Assembly (NCBI GenBank): GCA_020201095.1
Contig: JAIVHM010000145.1
Coordinates: 12,988 to 48,087, forward strand
DNA length: 35,100 bases
Reading direction: 5' to 3'
Origin: Halomonas sp.
GTDB taxonomy: Bacteria > Pseudomonadota > Gammaproteobacteria > Pseudomonadales > Halomonadaceae
The notes under the pieces were generated by a model. It saw only the letters and a program-made list of their open reading frames with translations. It had not been told where the DNA came from and did no database searches. Shown in pieces: positions 16,644 through 26,410 of this stretch; position 1 is the first letter of the stretch, and every line of letters begins with the position of its first letter. The translations under genes were made by a program, and so were the position numbers.

Positions 16644-18065
16644 TCAGGCACCCAGTATTGCCTTGGTTTCAACATACTCAAGGAGGCCTTCATCACCCCA
16701 TTCACGCCCATTACCGGATTGCTTGTAGCCACCGAAAGGAGCATCAAATGAAAACTCGGCTCCTTGAATATAACACTGGCCCGCTTTTAGGCGTCGTGCG
16801 ATGGGGAGCGCCTCGTCGACATCGCGAGCATATACCGCCGATGAAAGCCCATACGCCGTATCGTTCGCAATCTCAATGGCCTCTTCTAACGTGTCATACG
16901 CGATGATACAGAGAACCGGTCCGAAGATCTCTTCACGAGCAATCTTCATGTCATTACGCACATCACTAAAGATAGTGGGGCGGATGTAATAACCTTTGGA
17001 AAAACCTTCAGGTGCTTCCACGCCACCTTCGATCAAGGTAGCGCCATCTTCCAAACCACTCTGAATGAACCCCACCACGAGATCTTTCTGACGACGCGAG
17101 ACAAGAGGCCCCATCGTTGTGCTTGAGTCTCCAGGATCCCCAACGATCTGTTCCTTGGCGATCTCACCGGCCAGCTTTGCAGCTTGTTGCAGCTGCTTTC
17201 TGGGTACCAACATGCGCGTCAGGGCATCGCATGTTTGACCGGTATTCGCCATCACATTTTCTACACACAAGCGAACAGCCGCGTTCAGATCAGCCTCTTC
17301 GGTAATTACCAATGGCGACTTTCCGCCCAGTTCCTGGCAAACGCGCTTAATGCCTGGCGCAGCATTTTCCGCGACATTGGCTCCGGCCGTGGTCGAGCCG
17401 GTGAACGACACCATATCCACATAGGGATGCCCTGCCATCACCGGGCCAATTTCTGGCCCCACACCCGTTACCAAGTTAAATACGCCTGGGGGCAGGCCAA
17501 TACTGTCAAATATCTCGGCCATGATAAAATCTTGCAAAGGCGTTTGTTCCGCTGGCTTGGCCACCACGGTACAGCCTGCCGCCAACGCAGGTGCAAGTTT
17601 GCCAATCAATTGACTCAGTGGATAATTCCAGGGATTGATAAGCGAACATACCCCTATGGGTTCGTGAGAAATGACAACCCCTTCCTTACGTTCTGTCTGC
17701 TCCATCTTGAAAGCGCGTTCGGCGTAATAACGCATGCCTTCAATGGGACCATCTACATGAATGGCGCCTGTCGTCTGGATGGGACTGCCTAGCGTCGTGA
17801 CATGTACATCGCAAAGCTCATCATAACGGCGCTGCATCTCGTCTGCCGCCGCCATCAACAGCTCGTAACGCCGCTGGGCCGATGTCGCGGCCCAAGCGGG
17901 TAGCGCGGCTTGTGCCGCCGACAGCGCTTTCTCGACATCCTCTGAGCTTGCACGAGGTACTGAAGCACAGAGCCCCTCTGTCGCCGGATTCAGCACTTCA
18001 AGGCGTTCTTCGCCGCTGGGTGCTTCCCACTGGCCATTGATATAAAAACGGTCTCTGTGTTGCAT
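16644..18065 (-). CDS. NAD(P)-dependent aldehyde dehydrogenase
   Basis: PWNYPLSQLIGKLAPALAAGCTVVAKPAEQTPL, FTGSTTAGANV, CQELGGKSPLVI (Glu), NTGQTCDALTRM (Cys), EEIFGPVLCI. Confidence 0.93.
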   Translation of the reverse strand: MQHRDRFYINGQWEAPSGEERLEVLNPATEGLCASVPRASSEDVEKALSAAQAALPAWAATSAQRRYELLMAAADEMQRRYDELCDVHVTTLGSPIQTTGAIHVDGPIEGMRYYAERAFKMEQTERKEGVVISHEPIGVCSLINPWNYPLSQLIGKLAPALAAGCTVVAKPAEQTPLQDFIMAEIFDSIGLPPGVFNLVTGVGPEIGPVMAGHPYVDMVSFTGSTTAGANVAENAAPGIKRVCQELGGKSPLVITEEADLNAAVRLCVENVMANTGQTCDALTRMLVPRKQLQQAAKLAGEIAKEQIVGDPGDSSTTMGPLVSRRQKDLVVGFIQSGLEDGATLIEGGVEAPEGFSKGYYIRPTIFSDVRNDMKIAREEIFGPVLCIIAYDTLEEAIEIANDTAYGLSSAVYARDVDEALPIARRLKAGQCYIQGAEFSFDAPFGGYKQSGNGREWGDEGLLEYVETKAILGA

Positions 18066-18194
18066 GCGCTACTCCCCTATTCTGGGCGCTGGCTGAATGG
18101 ACATTCGGGAGCATTCTTTTAGCAAGCGCCGGTGAAGCGAAATGGCGGCAGCGTTTGCCGCGTCATGGTCTTGAATGGCTTAGGCTTAATACCT

Positions 18195-19172
18195 TCAGCT
18201 CGGTTCTTCTGTCAATTCCCGACCTCTAGCAAACACTTCATACCCGACCTCCTCCGGCTCATCGTCGGTGAGCTCCTCAGGGAAACCATCACCCAACACC
18301 TTCACATCACTGCGTTCTTCCAAGCGGCGAATGATGTTAGACGACCATTCACGAGCGCCGAAAGACGCTTGCCCATCGCGGAAGATATCCATGAGCAGTG
18401 GCGAGATCTCTAGAGGTACATCCAGATTTTTTGCCAGGGAATCAAAAAGGCCCACATCTTTGAGCACGAGATCCATGGTAAAGCTTATATTACGGCTGCC
18501 GTTGAGGATCACCTGAGATTCCGTCTCATGCACAAATGAATTACCCGATGAGATTCGGATTGCCTCGTAGGCCGTATTCATATCCATCCCTGCCTTTTTC
18601 GCCACCGTCAGAGCTTCAGACAGCGCGCACAAGTTGGCAGTGGCCAAGTAGTTCGTCAGAACCTTAAGGACTGACGCTGACCCTAGAGGCCCGGTATGAA
18701 GCACACGGCGACCGAGCGAGGTAAGTACCGGCAGAACCTTGTCGAAGCTTTCACGATCACCGCCAACAAAGATAGAAATGTTGCCGGTAGCAGCACGATG
18801 GCAGCCCCCAGAGACAGGCGCCTCGACAGCCCGAGCCCCCGTACTATTGACTCGTTCAGCTATACGGACGAGTTCTTGATCGTCCGTCGTACTCATCTCA
18901 AGCCACACTTTCCCTGCCGAAAGCCCTGCAATGATGCCATCGTCGGCTTCCATAACGGCACTGCATGCAGCCGGTGAAGGAAGGCAGGTGATGATAAGGT
19001 CTGAGGTTTCAGCAAGTGCCTTGGGAGACTCGGCCCCACTAGCGCCTTGATCAATAAAGGCTTGGGTGACGACTGGATCCAAGTCTCTAATCGTGACGTC
19101 ATGGCCGTTACGAATCAAACTAGCTGCAAGCTTGCCGCCTACATTTCCGAGCCCTACGAAACCTATTTTCAT
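18195..19172 (-). CDS. NAD(P)-dependent beta-hydroxyacid dehydrogenase (3-hydroxyisobutyrate dehydrogenase family)
   Basis: MKIGFVGLGNVGGKLAASLIRNGHDVTIRDL, VEAPVSGGCHRAATGNISIFVGG, VLKVLTNYLATANLCALSEALTVAKKAGMD. Start set at the internal Met of MGRQYMKIGF. Confidence 0.9.
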   Translation of the reverse strand: MKIGFVGLGNVGGKLAASLIRNGHDVTIRDLDPVVTQAFIDQGASGAESPKALAETSDLIITCLPSPAACSAVMEADDGIIAGLSAGKVWLEMSTTDDQELVRIAERVNSTGARAVEAPVSGGCHRAATGNISIFVGGDRESFDKVLPVLTSLGRRVLHTGPLGSASVLKVLTNYLATANLCALSEALTVAKKAGMDMNTAYEAIRISSGNSFVHETESQVILNGSRNISFTMDLVLKDVGLFDSLAKNLDVPLEISPLLMDIFRDGQASFGAREWSSNIIRRLEERSDVKVLGDGFPEELTDDEPEEVGYEVFARGRELTEEPS

Positions 19173-19425
19173 GTACTGCCTTCCCATCTATTTTTTGGAC
19201 AGATAGCGCGGCATAACAGGTGAGAGGAACGAGGTTTCCCACGGCTGCATCCGTCGCTAAAGGCAAACTACCGCAGGTATTATGAGAGGACAATTCACGT
19301 TATTTTCATGACTGGTAACATTTCGTATTTTTTACTTAATGGATAAAACCAGACATGCTCCAGAAGATAAAAAAATATCGAAACATAAAAAATTTAAATT
19401 AACCAATTAGCGGTGTCATTAAACA

Positions 19426-20346
19426 TTAACGTGATGCTTGTGAGGAAAGCCAGTCAATAAGGCGCTTTATTCGCTCGCTTGAAATCATATCTTTATGACA
19501 TACAAGGCCCCATTCACCAGGAGAATCGATCACTTGGTCTGCAGGATTAACCAAACGGCCATCGGCTAGGGCATCATCGGCAAAAGGCCCATTAACAAGT
19601 GCAACGCCCTCACCCCTTTCAGCCATTTCAAGGGCGGCAGCTAATGTATCGACAATAATACTTCCTTTAGGATATTCGTGCTCATGTGACGACAACGGTG
19701 GGTTAAGAGCATTCAGCCAGTTACTCCATGTCCAACTTTCTGTATAAACCTCGATTAACGGATAGTTCTTCAGCTGCTCTGGCGACAATGGCCGTTGACG
19801 CTCATCCAACATATCGGGGCTACAAACGGGAAAAATTTGTGAAGGAAATAACGGCGTCCAATGAAGATGATCAGGCAGAGGCGTATCTCGATAGATAATC
19901 GCTACATCAGCATTGGCTTCGTCGAAATCCCAACCCACGCTGTACGTCATGACTTGCAATTCGATTTCAGGGTAGCTTTCGTGAAACTGAGCAAGGCGCG
20001 GGGCAAGCCAACGTATTGATGTGGTGACATAGACCTGCATCCGAAGTGGATCAGCATCATACAAATGGCGAGCCGCTTCTGCACCGCTGATCAGTGTGGT
20101 GATGGCGTCACGCACGTGGGGGTAAAAGCGATGGCCAGCAGCCGTCAATAGTATGTTACGGCCCTTGCGTTCAAATAATTTGACGCCAAGGTTTTCCTCT
20201 AACCTATGAATTTGATTGGCAATAGCGGGATGCGTTAAGTGCAGTTCTTCTGCGGCGGCACGCAGATTTTGCAACCGTGCAGCTGCCTCGAAACCTCGCA
20301 GAGAACTGAGGGGTGGCAACTTGTGCAAGGGCAAGGGCGTTGTCAT
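19426..20346 (-). CDS. LysR-family transcriptional regulator (GcvA-like)
   Basis: LPPLSSLRGFEAAARLQNLRAAAEELHLTHPAIANQIHRLEENLGVKLFERKGRNILLTAAGHRF. Confidence 0.92.
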   Translation of the reverse strand: MTTPLPLHKLPPLSSLRGFEAAARLQNLRAAAEELHLTHPAIANQIHRLEENLGVKLFERKGRNILLTAAGHRFYPHVRDAITTLISGAEAARHLYDADPLRMQVYVTTSIRWLAPRLAQFHESYPEIELQVMTYSVGWDFDEANADVAIIYRDTPLPDHLHWTPLFPSQIFPVCSPDMLDERQRPLSPEQLKNYPLIEVYTESWTWSNWLNALNPPLSSHEHEYPKGSIIVDTLAAALEMAERGEGVALVNGPFADDALADGRLVNPADQVIDSPGEWGLVCHKDMISSERIKRLIDWLSSQASR

Positions 20347-20351
20347 GTTGA

Positions 20352-21107
20352 TCAGATCACGCGAGATGACAGTTGACGGGCGGCCTGAACGATAAATTTT
20401 GAATAGCCACGAGCATCCTGAGCGCTCAAGAAGTCACCGTCGATAACCGCACTGATTGCCGCAATGGGCTCGTTACGAAGATTAAGCACTGGGGCCGCCA
20501 GGAAATGTGTGCTTTTCTGAGACGTTCCGGTTGAGGTGGCATACCCCAAGCGATGCGCCCGTTCCAGCGCCAATAGCAAGTCATCATATTCACTGTCTCC
20601 CCGCTCGAGACCCAGTTCTTCAGCAAGATAGTTTTTCCAAGAGGCCTGAGGCCTCATGGCCAATATTGCCTTTCCTGCTGCGTCCTCATGGAACCCCATT
20701 GTCTTACCGATATAGAGATTGAGGCCGTTGTTAGACAGGTTATCTACCTTGGATACCAACACAACTTTGTTACCGATAGGCACGCTTAGGAAAATAGGCT
20801 TGTGGATTTCATTTTTGAGGATTTCTGCAATCGGATAGAAGTAGGGTATCAGGCTCTGCTTGTTATAAATTGTCGATGAAATCTGGAAAATCCGAGAGCC
20901 AATGCAATACGACTTCTTCCTATTAGGATCCTGGGCAACCAGTTGGTGATGCAGCAACGCGTTGACCACTCGATGCCCAGTAGCAGGCGAAATGCCGGTC
21001 GACTCACAGATTTCAGACAGTGTAAGTGGATAGGTAGAAGCGGCAAGAATGTCCAGGATCATGACACTATGATCGACCGCCGGTGCCTTGGTCTTTTCAA
21101 AATTCAT
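20352..21107 (-). CDS. IclR-family transcriptional regulator
   Basis: VDHSVMILDILAASTYPLTLSEICESTGISPATGHRVVNALLHHQLVAQDPNRKKSYCIGSRIFQI plus IclR ligand domain (GFHEDAAGKAILA). Confidence 0.92.
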   Translation of the reverse strand: MNFEKTKAPAVDHSVMILDILAASTYPLTLSEICESTGISPATGHRVVNALLHHQLVAQDPNRKKSYCIGSRIFQISSTIYNKQSLIPYFYPIAEILKNEIHKPIFLSVPIGNKVVLVSKVDNLSNNGLNLYIGKTMGFHEDAAGKAILAMRPQASWKNYLAEELGLERGDSEYDDLLLALERAHRLGYATSTGTSQKSTHFLAAPVLNLRNEPIAAISAVIDGDFLSAQDARGYSKFIVQAARQLSSRVI

Positions 21108-21208
21108 GCTGCTTGTGACACTCCTAAGCGTTTATACGGTGGTCTATCGGTCTTGACTCGCTTGCCCTAACACTTTCAGTTGACTTGTTAATTGATATCA
21201 CTGCATTT

Positions 21209-22825
21209 TTAGATGGCGTGGTCATCCAGAACCAGGCCAGCTCCTTTTTCCGCTACCATCATCACCGGGGCATTCAGATTGCCAGAGGTAATATTGGGGA
21301 AGATAGACGCATCAATAACCCTGAGACCTTTCACTCCATGGACGCGCAGGCGACTGTCTACAACGGCATCGTCGGGATTCGGCCCCATCCTGCAGGTGCC
21401 ACACAGATGATATATGGAGCCTGCATTGGCACGAAAGTACTCTACCATGCTTTCTTCATCATCAACGGCATTGCCCGGAAACACCTCAGCCTCGGTGATT
21501 GCCTGCAACTCCTGGGTAGCCATCAGCTTTCTGATCAGTTTGGTTCCTTGAATAGCTTCGTCGATATCCCGTTGAGTTGTGAAGTAGTTCGGGCGGATGA
21601 TCGGCGGGTCAGCGGGATCAGAAGAGGCAATATCGACGGTACCTCGACTTGATGGTCGGCAAGAATTAAATGCCATCAAAAAGCCGGAGTAAGGCTCAGG
21701 TGACAACTTCGCGTTTGGATTGCTAGGTATCTGGTAAGACATCGGATTGAAGTAAAGCTGAATATTGGGAAACGCTTCTTGCTCATTTCCCTTGAAGAAC
21801 CCACCCGCCTGATTGACGCTCATGCCCAAAGGGCCACTGCGGTTGACCAAGTACTGCAGACCTGCCTTCGCTTTCGCCCAAAAGGAAGCAAAATCATCAT
21901 TCAACGTTTTACGGTTGGCGCGATAATAAAAGCTAACGGCCAGGTGGTCCTGAAGGTTTTGACCTACCGCTGGCAGGTAAGCCGCTGGCTTAATACGGTG
22001 CCTTGCAAGAAGGTCAGTATCACCTACCCCAGACAGCTGTAAAAGTTTGGGCGAGTCCACGGCCCCGGCGCAGATAATGACTTCACGGCTCGCCCGAACC
22101 GATGTCCTGACGCCCTCGACATGGTACTCAACGCCGACAGCCTTACGGTCTTCATTAAAGATCACCTTTTCTACCTGACTTACCCGCTTGAGTTCCAAGT
22201 TGGACCGTGACAGCGCTGGCTTCAGGTAGGCGGTGTTGCTGGAATCACGCTGTCCGTTTCGAATATTGGCTTCGTAGATCCCCGCCCCTTCAATCGATGC
22301 ACCATTGAAATCGTCATTGAGGGGGTATCCAAGCTTATGAGCGGCTTGCAAATATGACTGACAGATGGGGTGGGCAGCATCTTTTAATGGTGTGATGCCG
22401 ATCTTACCTTGGCGAGAGTGATACTCAGTGTCTCCCGCAGGATGCTCCTCCAGCTTCTTGAAATAAGGAAGCAAGGAAGCGTAATTCCACCCATCGTTTC
22501 CAGCCCGTTCCCAGTCATCGAAGTCAGAAGGCTGCCCTCGAACATAGATCATCGCGTTGATTGAGCCTGATCCCCCCTGGACCTTGCCCCGAGGCGCATA
22601 CATCTTACGGTTAGCCAGCGCGGTTTCTTCGGCACTGTAATACATGTAGTTGTACTTGGGGTGGTAGTAAGTCTTGGCAAAACCTACAGGCACTTTGATC
22701 CAAGGGGAGACATCACGCCCCCCCGCTTCAACGACTAATACCCGATGGTATCCACTGGCACTTAAGCGGTTGGCAAGGACACATCCGGCTGACCCTGCTC
22801 CGACGATGATGAAGTCGTATTCCAT
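21209..22825 (-). CDS. GMC-family FAD-dependent oxidoreductase (choline dehydrogenase-like)
   Basis: MEYDFIIVGAGSAGCVLANRLSASGYHRVLVVEAGG, GKVQGGSGSINAMIYVRG, CAGAVDSPKLLQLSGVGD, VHGVKGLRVIDASIFPNITSGNLNAPVMMVAEKGA. Confidence 0.95.
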   Translation of the reverse strand: MEYDFIIVGAGSAGCVLANRLSASGYHRVLVVEAGGRDVSPWIKVPVGFAKTYYHPKYNYMYYSAEETALANRKMYAPRGKVQGGSGSINAMIYVRGQPSDFDDWERAGNDGWNYASLLPYFKKLEEHPAGDTEYHSRQGKIGITPLKDAAHPICQSYLQAAHKLGYPLNDDFNGASIEGAGIYEANIRNGQRDSSNTAYLKPALSRSNLELKRVSQVEKVIFNEDRKAVGVEYHVEGVRTSVRASREVIICAGAVDSPKLLQLSGVGDTDLLARHRIKPAAYLPAVGQNLQDHLAVSFYYRANRKTLNDDFASFWAKAKAGLQYLVNRSGPLGMSVNQAGGFFKGNEQEAFPNIQLYFNPMSYQIPSNPNAKLSPEPYSGFLMAFNSCRPSSRGTVDIASSDPADPPIIRPNYFTTQRDIDEAIQGTKLIRKLMATQELQAITEAEVFPGNAVDDEESMVEYFRANAGSIYHLCGTCRMGPNPDDAVVDSRLRVHGVKGLRVIDASIFPNITSGNLNAPVMMVAEKGAGLVLDDHAI

Positions 22826-22829
22826 CGCG

Positions 22830-24065
22830 TCATTGCTCCGGCATGTGTTTCCAGTCGGTGCCCGACTGGTCTTTATAGTCGTAAGGCGTCGGGTTCATGC
22901 TCAGGTGCAACACCTTGCCGGTATAAGGTGAATGGGCCTTCACCACGGCCATATCGAGCTCGATGCCTAGCCCGGGCTTGCTAGAGGGGATGACGTAGCC
23001 GTCACGCCACTCGATCTTTTCCTGAAGGACCTCGGCATGAAACCCACCCCAGGTACCGATGCTTTCCTGGATGAGAAAATTGGGGGTTGCTGTTGCTAGC
23101 TGAATGCTCGCCGCGGCGCCCACCGGGCCGTTGTAGAGATGGGGCGCAATCTGTGCATAGTGCACCTCCGCCAAGGCAGCGATCTTCTTGCCCTCAAGTA
23201 TGCCGCCGACACGACTCAGGTTCATCTGAAGAATCGATGCAGCCCCGTGGCTAAGCAGGTCGTGGAACTCATACTTGGTCGTGAGGCGCTCCCCTGTCGC
23301 AATGGGGATAGAAGTTTGGGCCGCTACGCGCGCCATTGCCTCGCTCTGGCCCGGCGGCACTGGCTCTTCAAACCACAGCGGATCATACGGTTCTAGTCGC
23401 TTAGCGAGGCGTATAGCCGATGCTGGCGTCATCTGCCCATGAGTGCCAAACAAGAGGTCACAGTCGTTACCTACCACTTCCCGAATGCGCTGACAGAAGA
23501 TGGCGCTCTTTTCCATGGCTTCCAGAGAAAGCATATGACCTGAGTAGGCCGTATAAGGACCTGCCGGATCAAACTTGAGAGCGGTAAAGCCTAGCGCCTT
23601 GTTCTCAAGGGCACACTCAACGGCCAGCTCCACATTGTCGTAGTTGTAGTTCCCGTCGGCATCACAGGGATACAAATAGGTGTAAGTGCGCAACTTGTCA
23701 TGCACTTTACCGCCAATCAGCTCGTAAACGGGCTTGCCCACGGCCTTGCCGATGATATCCCAGCATGCGATTTCAAGCCCGCTAAGCACGCCCATCATGG
23801 TCAAGTCGGCACGCTGGGTAAATCCACTTGAGTACGCTTCACGGTAGAGACGCTCAATGTGGTGAGGGTCTTTGCCTTTCAAGTAGCGTTCGAAGACATC
23901 CTCAATGGCTGCTTTCATCACCTGTGGATGAAAGGATGCCGCATAGACTTCCCCGATGCCCTCAACACCGCACGCTGTCCCAAGCTTTACAAATATCCAG
24001 TACATACCACCGACGTGAGGTGGAGGCGTAGCAACCACGTAGGGCTCGCAACTGACAACTTTCAT
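22830..24065 (-). CDS. Mandelate racemase/muconate lactonizing enzyme (enolase superfamily), sugar-acid dehydratase/cycloisomerase-like
   Basis: MLSGLEIACWDIIGKAVGKPVYELIGG-type N-domain, GTHGQMTPASAIRLAKRLEPYDPLWFEEPVPP, IATGERLTTKYEFHDLL, QMNLSRVGGILEGKKIAALAE, IAPHLYNGPVG. Start set at MKVVSCEPY (residue 17 of the track ORF 22830..24113). Confidence 0.9.
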   Translation of the reverse strand: MKVVSCEPYVVATPPPHVGGMYWIFVKLGTACGVEGIGEVYAASFHPQVMKAAIEDVFERYLKGKDPHHIERLYREAYSSGFTQRADLTMMGVLSGLEIACWDIIGKAVGKPVYELIGGKVHDKLRTYTYLYPCDADGNYNYDNVELAVECALENKALGFTALKFDPAGPYTAYSGHMLSLEAMEKSAIFCQRIREVVGNDCDLLFGTHGQMTPASAIRLAKRLEPYDPLWFEEPVPPGQSEAMARVAAQTSIPIATGERLTTKYEFHDLLSHGAASILQMNLSRVGGILEGKKIAALAEVHYAQIAPHLYNGPVGAAASIQLATATPNFLIQESIGTWGGFHAEVLQEKIEWRDGYVIPSSKPGLGIELDMAVVKAHSPYTGKVLHLSMNPTPYDYKDQSGTDWKHMPEQ

Positions 24066-24335
24066 GGATAAATCCTTTTCAAGTTGGCGTGTCAGATGGT
24101 GGTGAGACCCCACTATGAGGGGAAAGCAACGCCTTCCTCGGTAACGACTTCCCGGTAACGGCCGTCGCGTTCAGCAGGAACGACGCAGGGAATTATCTCG
24201 TCTGGTGCAACCTCTCCACTCGGAGAAAGCGCTTCGAGTGGATTAACCTTTGTGAACCAGACTTAGGGAGACGATGCTCCCACGACGTTCAAGCACCCCA
24301 CCCCATACATCAGTGACACTGCCGTGAAACACGGG

Positions 24336-25760
24336 TCAGTAGTTCAGTACTACAAGACGCGTCTGGGTGTAGTCCAACATGCCATGCTTGCCATCGTCTC
24401 CGCCCAGGCCAGAACGTTTCCAGCCCGCGTGGTAGCCCTGAAAAGGATCTGAAGGCGTACGGTTAATGTAGACTTCGCCTGCTTCAATGTTGTTGGCGAC
24501 CTTCATGGCTGTACGGTAGTCCTCGGTAAAGATCACGGAGGCAAGACCGAACTGATGGTCGTTGGCCATCGCCAATGCCGAGTCGATAGTGTCATACGTC
24601 AGTACTGGCAAAACGGGGCCGAAGATCTCTTCCTGAACAATCTCCATGTTCTGGCGACACTGCGTTAGTAATGTCGGCGGATAGAAATGCCCAGGGCCTT
24701 CTGGGATGTAGCCGCCAGTTTGCAGGCTCGCGCCATCATCAATGGCTCGTTCAACCATCTGGTGGATATTGAGGCGAGAATTTTCGTTGATCAGCGGCCC
24801 CATGAAATCGCTGTTATCGGCACGATTGCCGAATGGTAAAGCTTCAAGATGAGATTTCAGCAGATCGGTAAATTTCTCAGCGATAGACTCATGTACGTAT
24901 ACACGCTCAATAGCCGTACATAGTTGACCACAATTGCTCGTTTTGGAGTCAACGATCTGCTTTGCCGCCTGCTCGAGATCCGCATCTGGCTCCACAATAG
25001 CAGGAGACTTACCACCCAACTCCAAGGAAGACTTGGCAATATTGACTTGGGAGTACTCCAACACCTTACGACCCGCACCGACGCTACCGGTCAAGGTAAT
25101 CATCCCTACCTTCGGGTGCGTGCAGACGGCTTCCGCCGTGGGATGATCCATCGTCAGAATATTCACCACGCCAGCTGGAATCCCAGCCTCCTTGACCGCC
25201 TCGGCAATCTTGAAAGCTGAGCAAGGCGTATTGTTACTAGGCCGCACCACGACGCTATTGCCGGTGATGAGCGCCGGCGCAATCTTTCTGAGCAGGGTGA
25301 AAACCGGGTAATTGAACGGAATCAAGCAAGCCACCACCCCGATCGGCTCGCGTTGAAGTAGCAGGCTTTCGTTTGGCGTATCGCTAGGCATGATGTCGCC
25401 TTCAATACGGCGAGCCCACTCAGCGTGGTAACGCGTGATATCAGCTGCGTAGACCGCTTCGTTGGTCGCGTCTTCGAGACTCTTTCCCGACTCTTCAGCT
25501 AACGCCTGTCCGATGTCATGACGATGCGCCATCAGCGCGTCTGCAAGCTTGTACATATGGCCTGCGCGTTCAACGCTCGTTAGGCGACGCCACGCTTTCT
25601 GAGACGCGGCAGCGGCATCAACTGCTTTAAGCGCCTGCTCTGTATTCGCAGCCTGTACCTGCCCCACCAGTGTTTCGTTGGCCGGGTTATAGACTGGAAT
25701 CATGACGTTTTGCGGAGAAGAGACAAATTCATTATTGATGAAATTTCCGTCAGTGCTCAT
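24336..25760 (-). CDS. NAD-dependent aldehyde dehydrogenase (AldA-like)
   Basis: PFNYPVFTLLRKIAPALITGNSVVVRPSNNTPCSA, LTGSVGAGRKVLEY, LELGGKSPAIVEPDAD, NCGQLCTAIERVYV, EEIFGPVLPVLTYD. Confidence 0.93.
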   Translation of the reverse strand: MSTDGNFINNEFVSSPQNVMIPVYNPANETLVGQVQAANTEQALKAVDAAAASQKAWRRLTSVERAGHMYKLADALMAHRHDIGQALAEESGKSLEDATNEAVYAADITRYHAEWARRIEGDIMPSDTPNESLLLQREPIGVVACLIPFNYPVFTLLRKIAPALITGNSVVVRPSNNTPCSAFKIAEAVKEAGIPAGVVNILTMDHPTAEAVCTHPKVGMITLTGSVGAGRKVLEYSQVNIAKSSLELGGKSPAIVEPDADLEQAAKQIVDSKTSNCGQLCTAIERVYVHESIAEKFTDLLKSHLEALPFGNRADNSDFMGPLINENSRLNIHQMVERAIDDGASLQTGGYIPEGPGHFYPPTLLTQCRQNMEIVQEEIFGPVLPVLTYDTIDSALAMANDHQFGLASVIFTEDYRTAMKVANNIEAGEVYINRTPSDPFQGYHAGWKRSGLGGDDGKHGMLDYTQTRLVVLNY

Positions 25761-25818
25761 GGCTCACTCCTAAAGAATGTGCCATCAGACTAAGAAGCTG
25801 CCCAATGACTGTCAATAA

Positions 25819-25845
25819 AATTCCACATTTAAAATTATAATTCCA
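25819..25845 (-). promoter_or_regulatory. Candidate operator: AATTCCA direct repeats 20 bp apart upstream of the catabolic operon
   Basis: aattcca at 25819-25825 and 25839-25845 in an AT-rich stretch ahead of the ALDH start (25760). Confidence 0.3.
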
Positions 25846-25990
25846 TATATAGAAAATGAGGAGAAGCTCTTGCAACCTAGAAACCGGAACGCTTCCCGTA
25901 AGTTATATATGCAGGAAATGACCGCGAGAGGCCTGCTCGCTTGGCATCAAGTAGAAAAGCGGTGAATCGCCAAGGCGCCTTCAGTCAATC

Positions 25991-26158
25991 CGCAGCATCA
26001 AGCCAGAAACGTTGGAACGGGCGCATCACGTCCTGACCAGGAGCCTGATGGACACGAGGGATGCCTCGCTGGACAAGCTGCGCATCGACAGTACCGTGGT
26101 GGCCAGCCATATCGCCCCACCCAGTGATAGCCAAAAACAGACATTGAGGAAATTCTGA
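25991..26158 (+). pseudogene. ISNCY-like transposase relic (internal fragment)
   Basis: Frame 2: RSIKPETLERAHHVLTRSLMDTRDASLDKLRIDSTVVASHIAPPSDSQKQTLRKF*, resembling the KVRIDSTVVETNIHYPTDS block of ISNCY-type transposases. Confidence 0.55.
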
Positions 26159-26410
26159 TATAACGTAGATCGCACCGGTGGCTTTTTTAGAGCAGCGCGT
26201 GACATGAGTAACTTTTCCAGGTCGATTTCGGTCCACCTAGCCTCACGCATTTAACCGGAGCTGCTGAAAGACAGAAAGGCCAGCTTCAGAACATCTGATG
26301 GTGGTTATCCGATATAGCTGTCAATTGCGCGCAGAAAATCTGCCACCTCTCCACGGTCGGATAGAACAGAACAGCAAAGGCGCCATGAGCACGGCACTAC
26401 TGACAGAGTG

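Noticed and set aside
16479-16751. 90-aa plus-strand ORF
   Set aside because: Overlaps the 3' end of the clear aldehyde dehydrogenase on the other strand; low-complexity Lys-rich start from AT-rich intergenic DNA, no recognisable family.
17184-17792. 202-aa plus-strand ORF
   Set aside because: Antisense to the aldehyde dehydrogenase gene with conserved catalytic motifs.
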